A stretch of 64,000 nucleotides of DNA, from contig CP075365.1 in the NCBI GenBank assembly GCA_019454125.1, positions 1,792,218-1,856,217 of the forward strand, written 5' to 3'. The position numbers and the translations under genes were made by a program. Under the pieces are notes generated by a model. That model was given only the letters and a program-made list of their open reading frames with translations, did not search any database and was not told where the DNA came from. The stretch comes from Fimbriimonadaceae bacterium (lineage in GTDB: Bacteria; Armatimonadota; Fimbriimonadia; Fimbriimonadales; Fimbriimonadaceae). Every line of letters starts with the position of its first letter. Position 1 is the first letter of the stretch. Shown here in pieces: positions 26,150-34,898 of this stretch.

Positions 26150-27054
26150 TCCACCGCCTCGAGCCGAGCCCGGTCCACCAGCTCATGGCCGTAAAAATCG
26201 TGTGGCGGGGGGTCGAACACGGTGGTGCGGACTTTCGAAACGGGGTGGTCGAACGAAAGCAGGGCCGCATGGAGCTGGAGCGGGTGCTCGCGCAGACTCT
26301 TCGGAGAATAGAGCGGGTCGCCCAGCACCGGCAGGTTGCATGCGGCCAGGTGCACCCGGATCTGGTGGGTGCGGCCGGTCTGGAGCGTCACGGCAAGGAG
26401 CGTGCCGGCCTCCAGCCGGTTCAAGACGTGGACGAGCGTCCGCGCCCCCTTCCCTTCCGGCACGACCGCCATGCGCGTCGGGTGCGACCGGTCTCGGCCG
26501 ATGGGGGCATCGACCACAAAACGTTCTGAGGCTGGCTCGCCTGCGACAATGGCGACATAGCGTCTCAGGGCCGTCTTTGCCTGGATTTGTTTTGCCAGGG
26601 CCACATGGACGGCATCGGTCTTCGCCACCAAGAGCAACCCGGTCGTGTCCTTGTCCAATCGGTGGACGATTCCGGGCCGGAACTCGCCCGCCACACTGCT
26701 CAAACCGTGCGACCGCGCCAGCAAGGCGTTCACCAGGCTCGGTGAGGACGTGCTGGGGGCGGGGTGGGTCGCCATGCCCCTCGGCTTGCTCACCACGAGC
26801 AGGTGCTCGTCCTCATAGGGGACGTCGAGCAGAACAGCATAGGGAGTGAGGTCGTGGGCAGGAGTCTCCGGGACTTCCTCCAAACCCACGACCATGCCGG
26901 GCCGTAGGTCGAAGCCGGTCTTCGTCACGACCTCGCCGTCGACTTGCACAAGGCCGTGTGTGACCAGCTTCGCCAGCTTAGAACGGCTGTGCTCCGCAAA
27001 GCGGTCGCTCAAGAATCGGTCGAGCCGTCCGCGCTCGCTTACGGTGAAGGTCAT
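26146..27054 (-). CDS. rluD: RluA/RluD family 23S rRNA pseudouridine synthase
   Basis: 302 residues. S4 RNA-binding domain at residues about 8-60 (GRLDRFLSDRFAEHSRSKLAKLV broken by family positions) and the pseudouridine synthase domain with the catalytic Asp in VHRLDKDTTGLLLVAKT; later TLQTGRTHQIRVHLA and a terminal region with PLYSPKSL. It isomerises uridines in 23S rRNA (RluD sites) or related RNAs. First gene of the overlapping rluD-radC-translin unit; divergent from leuS with a 44-base gap that must hold both promoters. Confidence 0.88.
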   Translation of the reverse strand: MTFTVSERGRLDRFLSDRFAEHSRSKLAKLVTHGLVQVDGEVVTKTGFDLRPGMVVGLEEVPETPAHDLTPYAVLLDVPYEDEHLLVVSKPRGMATHPAPSTSSPSLVNALLARSHGLSSVAGEFRPGIVHRLDKDTTGLLLVAKTDAVHVALAKQIQAKTALRRYVAIVAGEPASERFVVDAPIGRDRSHPTRMAVVPEGKGARTLVHVLNRLEAGTLLAVTLQTGRTHQIRVHLAACNLPVLGDPLYSPKSLREHPLQLHAALLSFDHPVSKVRTTVFDPPPHDFYGHELVDRARLEAVE

Positions 27055-27098
27055 GTCCTAGATTTACCCTTTGTCGGTCAAAACGTCAAAATGGGCTC

Positions 27099-30086
27099 GT
27101 GACCGACCGATACGAGCCGCAGTCCTTCGAAGCTAAATGGCGGGAAAGGTGGGCCCAAGCCGACCTCTTCCGCACGCGGGAAGCACCAGACCGACCGAAG
27201 TTCTACGGCTTGGACTTCTTCCCTTATCCCAGTGGGGCCGGTCTCAGCGTTGGCCACTGCCGTAACTATATCCCCACGGACGTCCTCTGCCGGATGCGGT
27301 ACATGCAAGGTCACAACGTTTTGCATCCCATGGGGTTCGACGCCTTTGGCCTCCCGGCCGAGAACGAGGCGATCAAGAACAAGACCCACCCTGCGCCAAT
27401 GATCGACCGGTACGCGGCCCGCTACCAGGAACAGATGACCTTGGTCGGCATCAGCTACGACTGGTCTCGCTCGTTCAAGTCCTGTGAGCCGAGCTACTAC
27501 CGCTGGACGCAGTGGATCTTCGAACTGCTCTACAAAAAGGGGCTCGCCTACCGGCGCAATGCCGAGGTCAACTGGTGCCCGAAGGACAAGACGGCTCTGG
27601 CGAACGAAGAGGTGGTGGGTGGCCTTTGCGACCGCTGTGGCACCCCGGTCGTGAGACGTGCGATCCCCCAGTGGTTCTTCAAGATCACCGACTACGCGCA
27701 GCGCCTCATCGACGACCTGGACACCATCGACTGGCCAGAAGGCATCAAGCAGATGCAGCGCAACTGGATCGGACGCAGCGAGGGAGTTGAGTTCGAGATG
27801 GAGGTTCGGATAGCCCGTCCCTCGGTTTATGGTGATGCTCCTGCCCCGAAAACTGAGGGAGCGGCCGGGGAGGGAGATCCGGAGTCTCCACCCCCAACCC
27901 CCTCCTCATTTTCACCCGCACAATCATCGGGCAAAAACGAGGAGGGGGCTCCGGAGAACCTCGCATTGCGCGAACGCGCACTCTCCATCCGCGTCTTCAC
28001 GACCCGGATCGACACGATCTTCGGCGTCACGTTCTGCGTCGTCGCGCCGGAGCACCCGCTTGTCAAGCAAGTGCTTCGAGACGCGGACGAAGGACGGCGG
28101 GAGGAGGTCGAGGCTTACGTCGCCACGGCCCAGCGCCTCACAGAAACGGATCGGCAGGCCGAGGGCCGCGAGAAGACCGGCGTCTTTTTGGGCGCCTACG
28201 CGCTCAATCCCCTGAGCGGGGAGCAGGTGCCCATCTACGTCGCCGACTACGTTCTGATGGGCTACGGCACCGGCGCGATCATGGCCGTTCCCGGCCACGA
28301 CCAGCGCGATTTTGACTTCGCGAAGAAGTACGGGATCGCGATCCGGCCCGTGATCTCTCCGGAAGCCCCTCCCTCGGTTTTCGGAGATGTCCGTGCCCAG
28401 GAAACTGAGGGAGGGGTTGGGGAGGGAGACTCCGGATCTCCACCCCCATCGGGCAAAGACAAGGAGGGGGCCTTTGAATCCAAAGACGGCTTCCTCATCA
28501 ATTCCGGCCTGTACAGCGGGTTGAGCGTCGCCGAAGCCCAAGAGAAGCTGGGCGAATGGTTCGAGCACAACCAAATCGGCGAGCGCAGGGTCAACTATAA
28601 GCTGCGCGACTGGCTAATCAGCCGCCAGCGATTCTGGGGCTGCCCGATCCCGGTCTGCTACTCCCCGGACGGCGACATGATGCTGATCCCGGAGGACCAA
28701 CTGCCGGTGGAACTGCCGCACGTCGAGAGCTACGAACCCGGCGACGACGGATCCTCCCCGCTCGCCGGCATCCCCGAATTCCTCAACTGCACGACGCCCG
28801 AGGGAACGCTCGGTCGACGCGAGACGGACACGATGGGCGGCTTCGCCTGCTCCTCGTGGTACTTCCTGCGCTTTGCCGACCCATTCAACGAAGCCGAGCC
28901 CTGGGACAGGGCGAAGGCCGACTACTGGATGCCGGTGGACTGCTATGTCGGCGGGGCCGAGCACGCGGTGATGCACTTGCTGTACGCCCGGTTTTGGACG
29001 AAAGTGCTCTACGACGCAGGGCTGGTCAGCGTCACGGAGCCCTTCTCCCGGCTCAAGAACCAGGGCCAGGTCCTTGGAAACACCCCCTACCGCGCTCCTC
29101 GCGAGGGCGAGACTTTGGGTGTCGGCGAGGACGGCATCTTGGTCTCTTACGCTGAGGCGTCCGCAATGCCCGACGAGGAGGTCACCTGGAAGTGGGTCCG
29201 CATGAGCAAGTCGAAGGGCAACGTCGTCACGCCGGAAGAGGCGGTCGAGGCGTTCGGCGCCGACGCCCTGCGCTTGTTCGAGCTCTTCGTCGCGCCGTTT
29301 GAAGCGGACGTCCAGTGGACGAACGAGGGAATGAACGGCACCTCGCGCTTCCTGACGCGCGTCTTCCGCCTCGTCGCAGAGATTCGGGACGACTTCGTGC
29401 CGGACTGGAGGATGAGGCTCGGCGAAGCCCCCCCCTCGGTTTTGGGGGATGATCGTGCCCCCGAAACTGAGGGGGGGGTTGGGGGGGGAGACTCCGGGCT
29501 CGCCCGCGACATCCGCCGCGCCACGCACAAGGCGATCGCCAAGGCGACCAAGGACATCGAGGCCTTCGCCTTCAACACCTACGTCTCCGGCTTGATGGAG
29601 TTTGTAAACACGCTTTATGACCTTCGCAAGCGGATGGCCGCCCCCTCTGCCCCAGAGGGCCGAGGGGGTTCCGGATCTCCACCCCCAACCCCCTCCTCAT
29701 TTTCACCCGCACAATCATCGGGCAAAACCGAGGAGGGGGCTCCGGAGGCCTTTAGCGAGGCGGTCGAGACTCTCGTCCTGCTCCTTTCCCCGGGTGCCCC
29801 GCACAGCGCGGACGAGCTGTGGGAGTCGCTGGGCAAGGAGGGCTTCACCTACCAGCAAGACTGGCCGACCGCCGACCCAGCGCTCGCCAAGGACGACGAA
29901 GTGACCATCGCCGTCCAAGTGAACGGCAAACTTCGCGACACGATCCTCATGCCGGCGGAGGCGACCAAGGACGAACTGGAGGCCGCCGCGCTCGCCTCGG
30001 CCAAGGTACAAACCTTTACGGATGGAAAGACGGTCAAAAAGGTGGTCGTCGTGCCCGGAAAGTTGGTGAACATCGTTGTCGGCTAA
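27099..30086 (+). CDS. leuS: leucyl-tRNA synthetase carrying four in-frame repeat insertions
   Basis: 995 residues; bacterial LeuRS is usually about 820-870. Class I core: FFPYPSGAGLSVGHCRNY (HIGH region, first His replaced by Ser), editing domain CP1 (VFTTRIDTIFGVTF, GTGAIMAVPGHDQRDFDFA), RMSKSKGN (KMSKS) and a C-terminal domain ending KKVVVVPGKLVNIVVG. The excess length comes from four low-complexity Pro/Ser/Gly/Glu blocks at residues about 239-287, 422-459, 776-800 and 847-883, each encoded by a palindromic element; removing them restores normal length. They fall at domain edges and surface loops, sparing motifs. It charges tRNA-Leu. GTG start. Confidence 0.95.
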   Translation: MTDRYEPQSFEAKWRERWAQADLFRTREAPDRPKFYGLDFFPYPSGAGLSVGHCRNYIPTDVLCRMRYMQGHNVLHPMGFDAFGLPAENEAIKNKTHPAPMIDRYAARYQEQMTLVGISYDWSRSFKSCEPSYYRWTQWIFELLYKKGLAYRRNAEVNWCPKDKTALANEEVVGGLCDRCGTPVVRRAIPQWFFKITDYAQRLIDDLDTIDWPEGIKQMQRNWIGRSEGVEFEMEVRIARPSVYGDAPAPKTEGAAGEGDPESPPPTPSSFSPAQSSGKNEEGAPENLALRERALSIRVFTTRIDTIFGVTFCVVAPEHPLVKQVLRDADEGRREEVEAYVATAQRLTETDRQAEGREKTGVFLGAYALNPLSGEQVPIYVADYVLMGYGTGAIMAVPGHDQRDFDFAKKYGIAIRPVISPEAPPSVFGDVRAQETEGGVGEGDSGSPPPSGKDKEGAFESKDGFLINSGLYSGLSVAEAQEKLGEWFEHNQIGERRVNYKLRDWLISRQRFWGCPIPVCYSPDGDMMLIPEDQLPVELPHVESYEPGDDGSSPLAGIPEFLNCTTPEGTLGRRETDTMGGFACSSWYFLRFADPFNEAEPWDRAKADYWMPVDCYVGGAEHAVMHLLYARFWTKVLYDAGLVSVTEPFSRLKNQGQVLGNTPYRAPREGETLGVGEDGILVSYAEASAMPDEEVTWKWVRMSKSKGNVVTPEEAVEAFGADALRLFELFVAPFEADVQWTNEGMNGTSRFLTRVFRLVAEIRDDFVPDWRMRLGEAPPSVLGDDRAPETEGGVGGGDSGLARDIRRATHKAIAKATKDIEAFAFNTYVSGLMEFVNTLYDLRKRMAAPSAPEGRGGSGSPPPTPSSFSPAQSSGKTEEGAPEAFSEAVETLVLLLSPGAPHSADELWESLGKEGFTYQQDWPTADPALAKDDEVTIAVQVNGKLRDTILMPAEATKDELEAAALASAKVQTFTDGKTVKKVVVVPGKLVNIVVG
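27812..27958 (+). repeat. in-frame palindromic element pair inside leuS (insertion 1)
   Basis: Two copies in opposite orientation. Copy A (from about 27816) has CCTCGGTTTATGG, TGCCCCGAAAACTGAGG, then a G-rich tract; copy B (from about 27878) has CCCCCAACCCCCTCCTC, CAATCATCGGGC and GAGGAGGGGGCTCCGG. The reverse complement of B matches A in order and spacing. The insert sits between LeuRS segments EFEMEV and SIRVFTTR, at the start of the editing domain. Confidence 0.85.
28364..28474 (+). repeat. in-frame palindromic element pair inside leuS (insertion 2)
   Basis: Copy A (CCCTCCCTCGGTTTTCGG, GAAACTGAGGGAGGGG) is followed by a shortened inverted copy B (CCACCCCCATCGGGCAAAG, AAGGAGGGGG) that lacks about 29 bases of its left arm. 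It lies in a loop of the LeuRS editing domain, after YGIAIRPVISPE and before the GFLINSGLYSGL segment. Confidence 0.85.
29426..29498 (+). repeat. in-frame palindromic element inside leuS (insertion 3)
   Basis: A single copy in orientation A: CCCCTCGGTTTTGGGGGATG, CGTGCCCCCGAAACTGAGGG and a tract of G's ending GAGACTCCGGG. It interrupts LeuRS after the catalytic core, before the helical anticodon-binding domain (LARDIRRATHKA). Confidence 0.85.
29638..29750 (+). repeat. in-frame palindromic element inside leuS (insertion 4)
   Basis: A copy in orientation B (CCCCCAACCCCCTCCTC, CCGCACAATCATCGGGC, GAGGAGGGGGCTCCGG), preceded by a second small palindrome CCCCCTCTGCCCCAGAGGG. It interrupts the anticodon-binding domain between YDLRKRMA and FSEAVETLVLLL. 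Confidence 0.85.
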
Positions 30087-30714
30087 GGGCCTTGCGCTAG
30101 GCCTCATCATCATTGCGGCGGGTTGCGCGCCCGACCCGAACGCCCCGCCGATCATCCGTGACGACCGCGAGTACGTCGCCACGCTCGACAAGGTCCGCAC
30201 CCTGACCCAGAGCGCGTTCGCAAAGCGCGACCGGCATGAGGGACTGACGTCTTCGGAGGAACTCGACTTAAAGGAGGCCGCGCCCCTGATCGAAGGCATG
30301 GTCGCCTACAATCCTCAAAGCTACGGCCCCTACCTGCTCAAGGGGATCCTGCGCCGGACGCTCGGCGACGACGAAGGTGCGGAGCAGGCGTTGCAGCAAG
30401 CGCTCTTGTTCGTGCCGGACGAGCCTACGCCCGACGACGACCTCGCCATGGCCCAGATCCACTCCGAACTGGCGCGCATCTATTTCGACAAGCTGGACTT
30501 CGAGAACGCCGAGACGAACGCCATGACCGCGCTTGACCTGGCGCCCGAAGACCCGGAGTCCCTCGTCACCGCGGCTTCGGTAAAGATCCAGCTGAAGAAA
30601 GGCGGGGAGGCCAAGGCGTACCTCCAACGCGCCTTGAAGGTCGATCCGGACAACCCACGCGCCTCTGAATTGCTCCGCTTCATCCAGATGGGCAGCGACA
30701 AGAAGCCTAAGTGA
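30076..30714 (+). CDS. TPR-containing lipoprotein
   Basis: 212 residues. The signal peptide GLALGLIIIAAGC ends in a lipobox Cys, followed by two to three tetratricopeptide repeats (YGPYLLKGILRRTLGDDEGAEQALQQAL, HSELARIYFDKLDFENAETNAMTALDLAPED region, KAYLQRALKVDPDNP). TPR lipoproteins are usually scaffolds for envelope complexes. The TTG start overlaps the leuS 3' end by 11 bases, implying co-transcription; no good ribosome binding site is visible. The 3' end overlaps the convergent rsmG by 8 bases. Confidence 0.75.
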   Translation: MSAKGLALGLIIIAAGCAPDPNAPPIIRDDREYVATLDKVRTLTQSAFAKRDRHEGLTSSEELDLKEAAPLIEGMVAYNPQSYGPYLLKGILRRTLGDDEGAEQALQQALLFVPDEPTPDDDLAMAQIHSELARIYFDKLDFENAETNAMTALDLAPEDPESLVTAASVKIQLKKGGEAKAYLQRALKVDPDNPRASELLRFIQMGSDKKPK

Positions 30715-31384
30715 GCGGCGCCGCCTTGATCTCCGCCCAACGCCGCGGATAACGAGAGGGCGTCTTCGTGCGCTTCACGTAGACCGGGAAGAGGCGCACG
30801 ACTTCCGTGCCGGCAAGTGGCACCTCCTCGATGCGTTCTAGCTCCAGCCCGAGCGTCCCGACGTTCAGGGCTTCCACCTGTGCCCGCTCAGAGGGGGTGC
30901 GGAACGGCACGAGGCGCCCCCCGACCGCGACCCACGGCGCCGAGACCTCTAGCTGCACGGCAAGCGGGGCCAGCGCCCGGCCCGTGACAAGTTCGAACTC
31001 CTCGCGGCGAACCCATTCCTCGGCCCTGACTTGGACGATCTCCAGGTTCGGGAGCGGGAAGCGGCGCAGGAAGGACAACCCCTTGTTCGAGCCGTCCATT
31101 GCGGTCACATGGAGGTCCGGCCTGGCGCAGGCCAGGGGCCACGCCGGAAAGCCCGGCCCCGCGCCGACGTCCAACACAGTTGACCCTTCCGGGGCAAACC
31201 GCGCGACCAGGAGCGAATCGACAAAGTGCCGCACAGCGCAGTCCTCATATGGCACCCGTGTCAAGTTCATCACCCGGTTCGCTTCGTAGAGCCCTTCGCA
31301 GAACTGCTCAAAGTCGGCGATCTGCCCTGTGGCCAGGAGCATGCCTTCCTGGGCACAAAATCGCAGGAGTGCGCTCAAGTCCAT
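30707..31384 (-). CDS. rsmG: 16S rRNA (guanine-N7) methyltransferase RsmG
   Basis: 225 residues. RsmG/GidB hallmarks: VMNLTRV, RHFVDSLLVARF, the SAM motif VLDVGAGPGFPAWPLA, and SNKGLSFLRR. It methylates G527 of 16S rRNA at N7. It lacks the usual mnmG/parA neighbours. Convergent with the TPR lipoprotein gene. Confidence 0.93.
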   Translation of the reverse strand: MDLSALLRFCAQEGMLLATGQIADFEQFCEGLYEANRVMNLTRVPYEDCAVRHFVDSLLVARFAPEGSTVLDVGAGPGFPAWPLACARPDLHVTAMDGSNKGLSFLRRFPLPNLEIVQVRAEEWVRREEFELVTGRALAPLAVQLEVSAPWVAVGGRLVPFRTPSERAQVEALNVGTLGLELERIEEVPLAGTEVVRLFPVYVKRTKTPSRYPRRWAEIKAAPLT

Positions 31385-31405
31385 GCCAGGATCAACCTAG
31401 AGACG

Positions 31406-31675
31406 ATGCCGGCGTTCTTGCTAAACCCGTACCTTGCATTCGGAACCGCCATCCTCGGCCTGCTCATCGCGGCGACGAGCTTGCTTTCCGTCAATAGAGA
31501 CCTCCCGATCGCCATTTTCATCGGTGCGGCGGTGTACCTGATCGGCGGGTTGTGGCTCACGCTGGTAGTCCGGGGCAAGGATGTTAAGGTCTGGCAACTT
31601 CGGCTGCGCTTCGTGCGGCTTGGGTTCGTCGCCGTCTTTCTCCTGACGCTCTTCCAGATCTCTCGCCCGAGCTAG
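31406..31675 (+). CDS. small integral membrane protein
   Basis: 89 residues from ATG 31406 with three predicted membrane helices (FGTAILGLLIAATSLL, IAIFIGAAVYLIGGLWLTLVV, LGFVAVFLLTLFQI). No family recognised. A start only about 20 bases from the divergent rsmG start and a 4-base overlap with the convergent TPR gene leave no room for a longer product. Confidence 0.6.
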   Translation: MPAFLLNPYLAFGTAILGLLIAATSLLSVNRDLPIAIFIGAAVYLIGGLWLTLVVRGKDVKVWQLRLRFVRLGFVAVFLLTLFQISRPS

Positions 31676-32520
31676 GCGAGGCTGAAGCGCTGGAGCGCCT
31701 TGCGGGCGATCTCCCGGTCGAAGGGGGCCGCGTTCTCCACTGCCTTGGCCTCCCGTTCCGCCTCGGAGGCGAAGCCCGACTGGCGCAAGAACCGCTCGAG
31801 GACGATGCGATACGCCGCAAAATCCGGCTCGATGTCACAACTCAGGCGGATCGCGCGGATCGCTTCCGCGCTCCTCCCTGCGCCCCAGAGCGCTTGCCCG
31901 GCCAAGAAGAAGAGGTTCGCCTCGCCCGGCGAAAGCTCGATCGCTGCGTGCAACGACTCCACGCTCTCTCCGAAGCGCCTCATTTCGAGCAACAGCTCGC
32001 CTAGCCAATAGTGGTAGAAGGCCTGGTCCGGGGCGCACGCCACCGCGACCCTCGCCGCCGTTAGCGCGTCGGTTCTGAACCCATAGTGCCGCAGAGCCTC
32101 CGCCAGTTTGTGGTGCGGGAAGGGGTTTTCCGGCTCGAGCTCCACCGCTTGGCGGAGGGCCTCCAGGGCGTCCTTCGCCTTGCCCCCAAAACGCTGGTAG
32201 AGCGAGGCGATCGCCACCATCAGTTCCCCGCTTTTCTGGATCCGCTTCGCCTTCTGATACTGGCGGAAGGCTTGCGGGATCAGGTCCGCCTCGGAATACG
32301 CGTTGCCAAGCTGCATGAGCGCCCACGGGTTCTTCTCGCTGCTCTGCTCCACCGCGTTGCGGAAGTGCGCGATCGCGGCTTCGTAGTCGCCTGCAAGGAT
32401 CGCCTGTTCGCCCAAGCGGGAGCTCTCCGCCGCGTCCGCGCCGGTCTTCCTGCCTTCCGCCGCGACTTGCGGCTCCTGAGGTTCGAATAGGTCGTGGATC
32501 ACGGCGAAGGACGCTTGCAT
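31672..32520 (-). CDS. TPR-repeat protein
   Basis: 282 residues, no signal peptide. At least five tetratricopeptide units can be read, for example GDYEAAIAHFRNAV, PQAFRQYQKAKRI, KDALEALRQAVELEPENPF, FGESVESLHAAIELSPGE and RSAEAIRAIRLSCDIEPDF. It is likely a cytoplasmic interaction scaffold; the partner is unknown. ATG start. Downstream of the secreted 602-residue gene's promoter side, but transcribed separately. Confidence 0.75.
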   Translation of the reverse strand: MQASFAVIHDLFEPQEPQVAAEGRKTGADAAESSRLGEQAILAGDYEAAIAHFRNAVEQSSEKNPWALMQLGNAYSEADLIPQAFRQYQKAKRIQKSGELMVAIASLYQRFGGKAKDALEALRQAVELEPENPFPHHKLAEALRHYGFRTDALTAARVAVACAPDQAFYHYWLGELLLEMRRFGESVESLHAAIELSPGEANLFFLAGQALWGAGRSAEAIRAIRLSCDIEPDFAAYRIVLERFLRQSGFASEAEREAKAVENAAPFDREIARKALQRFSLA

Positions 32521-32570
32521 CGGGCTCTCAGAAATACTGGACGCGCGCGAGGCCCATGCATTTCGAGGGC

Positions 32571-34376
32571 CTACTCAATGCCGACTTGTTGCAGGGTGAG
32601 CGTGCCCGGATAGTTCGCTCCGCTCAGGGGGATCGTCTTTAGGACGACGTCCTTCGTCGCCCCGGGCGAGAGGCGGACGTGCCCGACGACCGCCTTTTGC
32701 TTAGGCTGCATCGTGCCGCACTTGACGAGCGTGTCGTTCATCACGAAGATCCCGGCCGAATAGCCCGCGCTGGCCTCGTAGCCGACCTCGACCTCTACCG
32801 GCTCCGGCGTGGGGTTGCTCAGCCGCCCTGTGATCGTATAGACCACGCCGAAGTTGCCTTCCAGCTTCCCTTCCAGGTTCATGCTGGCTATGGGCGTCTC
32901 GCCGATCCGCAAGTATCCGACCGGGCCGCCGACTTCGTAGCTGAAGTTCACGTCTCGAAAGGGCCTGGGATAGACATGGCGCTGGACCCCTTCCAGCGGC
33001 AGGTTATATCGGTCCAACCAACGCGGCCGGACGTACCGCCACGCCCCGATGGAGCGGTGCGCCGCCCACCACGGATCCCACTGCTGCTCCAGCCAGTTCG
33101 CGTCGCCGACCACGACGACCCGCTCCGGGCCGCCATCGAGGAGCGTGAGCGAGGCGAGGCCGCTCATCGTGTCCCCAGGGGCCACGCGCCGGACGGTCAT
33201 CGGGACGATGGCGCCCGGTGGCACATTGACGACTTCCCCAGCCTGGCGCAAGAGCTTTGTAAGGAACTGCTCCGCAGCCGAGTACCCTGCCCGCGTCGGG
33301 TCGCTCTCGGGGTTGCTGTCGCCCAGCGTCACGACCACCCGAGCCGTCCGGTCGCTCGGGTTCGCGAGCAGGTATCGGAAGGTGAGCTCGCGAGTCGCCA
33401 CGTTCTTGTGGTGGTAAAGCAGTCGGATCGACCGATCCGGCACGAGCTGCCCCCAATAGAGGTCGCTCGGCAACGGCACGTTCTCGGGGTCGTTGCTGTA
33501 CCAAAGCTCGGCCTCGCGCTCCGGGGTCGCGCCGACGTTGGCCACGCGCACCGAGACGGGGCCGATGAAAGGCGCGTAGCCTTGCCCGGTCGCCTGGACC
33601 GACGCCGTCACCGTGCGGCTCTCGCCCAGCGCGAGTCCCCCGGGTGCGCCCGGGTTGACCTCGATCGTGGTCGCTCCGGGGACGTTGGGCTGGTTCTGCA
33701 GCGCGTTGCGGACCGCGTCCGCGACCTCTTCGCTCGTCGCAAACCTCCCGAAGACCTCGGCCATATAGCCCCCCTGCGGGTTGAGTGCGGGGGCGAGGAC
33801 GGCGATGGCGACCTCCGCCTGGATGGTCGGGCCCTTGATGCGCAAGACCGTCCGGCCGATCGCCAGCGGCGAGACGATCAGTTCTCCCGTGCCTCGCTCA
33901 ATGCGCACAACGCCGGTCGGCGAACTTTCCAGTACGGCCTTGCGCGCCTCGTGTCCGACCACCCGGAGCCGCACCGGGGCGCCCATCGTCATCGTCAGCG
34001 ACTCTTGCCCGACCTGCAGGGCGGGCAGCCCGACCGCGAGGTTCAGGCGGCGGGCGAGGGTCGCGGCGAGGTCTTGCGGAGTCGTCTTGAAGGCTGCCGC
34101 CTCCTGGGGGCTGACGTTCACCACGGTCTGGTTACCGAGAAAGACCTTCCAGTTCGGACCGGCCGCCTTTGCCCCGAACTCGGTACCAGCCTGCCATCCG
34201 CCCACGACTTCGGCCGCATGCTGCGCGCGCCGCGGAGGGTTCCAACCGCCGAAGCTGGTGGCGAAGGTGTGCACGAGCTGCTCGTTGACGATGAGCTGGG
34301 CGCCGTTAGCGCGCGCGTCCGCGGCAAAACTCGACGCACAGCCAAGGCAAAACAGAAAGCCAAAAAAGTGCCGCAT
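32571..34376 (-). CDS. large secreted beta-rich protein with copper-amine-oxidase-N-like start
   Basis: 601 residues, signal peptide FFGFLFCLGCASSFAADA. The first about 130 residues (QLIVNEQLVHTFAT, VFLGNQTVVNVSPQEAA) recall the short repeat domain found in copper-amine-oxidase N-like and secretin-plug regions; the rest looks like immunoglobulin-type beta domains (APVRLRVVGHEA, VLRIKGPTIQAEVAIAVLAP, SRTVTASVQATGQG). No active site is visible. It resembles exported proteins with Ig-like folds that bind the envelope. ATG 34376; the two upstream codons could also start (TTG). Confidence 0.55.
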   Translation of the reverse strand: MRHFFGFLFCLGCASSFAADARANGAQLIVNEQLVHTFATSFGGWNPPRRAQHAAEVVGGWQAGTEFGAKAAGPNWKVFLGNQTVVNVSPQEAAAFKTTPQDLAATLARRLNLAVGLPALQVGQESLTMTMGAPVRLRVVGHEARKAVLESSPTGVVRIERGTGELIVSPLAIGRTVLRIKGPTIQAEVAIAVLAPALNPQGGYMAEVFGRFATSEEVADAVRNALQNQPNVPGATTIEVNPGAPGGLALGESRTVTASVQATGQGYAPFIGPVSVRVANVGATPEREAELWYSNDPENVPLPSDLYWGQLVPDRSIRLLYHHKNVATRELTFRYLLANPSDRTARVVVTLGDSNPESDPTRAGYSAAEQFLTKLLRQAGEVVNVPPGAIVPMTVRRVAPGDTMSGLASLTLLDGGPERVVVVGDANWLEQQWDPWWAAHRSIGAWRYVRPRWLDRYNLPLEGVQRHVYPRPFRDVNFSYEVGGPVGYLRIGETPIASMNLEGKLEGNFGVVYTITGRLSNPTPEPVEVEVGYEASAGYSAGIFVMNDTLVKCGTMQPKQKAVVGHVRLSPGATKDVVLKTIPLSGANYPGTLTLQQVGIE

Positions 34377-34504
34377 CAAACCGTCACCAAGCTACCCGAA
34401 GTCCCGAAACCTCCCAGGGGACGCACGATTTCCCTGGTAACCGGCCCGTTCTCAAACGGGTATTACAGGAGCGCGGAGCTCTGGCCCGCAGGAACAGGAA
34501 ACAC

Positions 34505-34894
34505 ATGGACGAATTCATCACAGCCGTTGGAAAAACGTTTGTCTGGCACGAGGTGTACACCCCGAACGTCGAAGCCACGACCCAGTTTTATAGCGCCCTC
34601 TTTGGCTGGGAGCCGACCCAGATGGACATGCCTGACGGCGCCTACACGATGATGAAGTCGCACGGCCAGGGCGTCTGCGGCGTCTTCGACACGGCGAACA
34701 CCCAAGGTGCCTCGCCCCACTGGGCCGTTTATATGGCGGTCGACAACCACGATGCCAAGGTCGCCGAGTGCGAGGAACTCGGCGGCAAGATGGTCCACGG
34801 CCCCATCGACGTACCGACGGTCGGGCGGATGAGCCTCGTTTCAGATCCCCACGGGGCGATGTTCTGGATCTTCCAGCCCGAGCCCCAATCGTAG
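34505..34894 (+). CDS. VOC (glyoxalase/bleomycin-resistance) family protein
   Basis: 129 residues with the paired beta-alpha-beta-beta-beta modules of the VOC fold: WHEVYTPNVEATTQFYSALFGW, HWAVYMAVDNHDAKVAECEELGGK and the ending LVSDPHGAMFWIFQP. Small single-domain members commonly bind a metal and a small molecule; the metal ligands here could be His (WHEVY), His (PHWAVY) and a Glu near the end. The substrate cannot be told. Confidence 0.82.
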   Translation: MDEFITAVGKTFVWHEVYTPNVEATTQFYSALFGWEPTQMDMPDGAYTMMKSHGQGVCGVFDTANTQGASPHWAVYMAVDNHDAKVAECEELGGKMVHGPIDVPTVGRMSLVSDPHGAMFWIFQPEPQS

Positions 34895-34898
34895 GACG

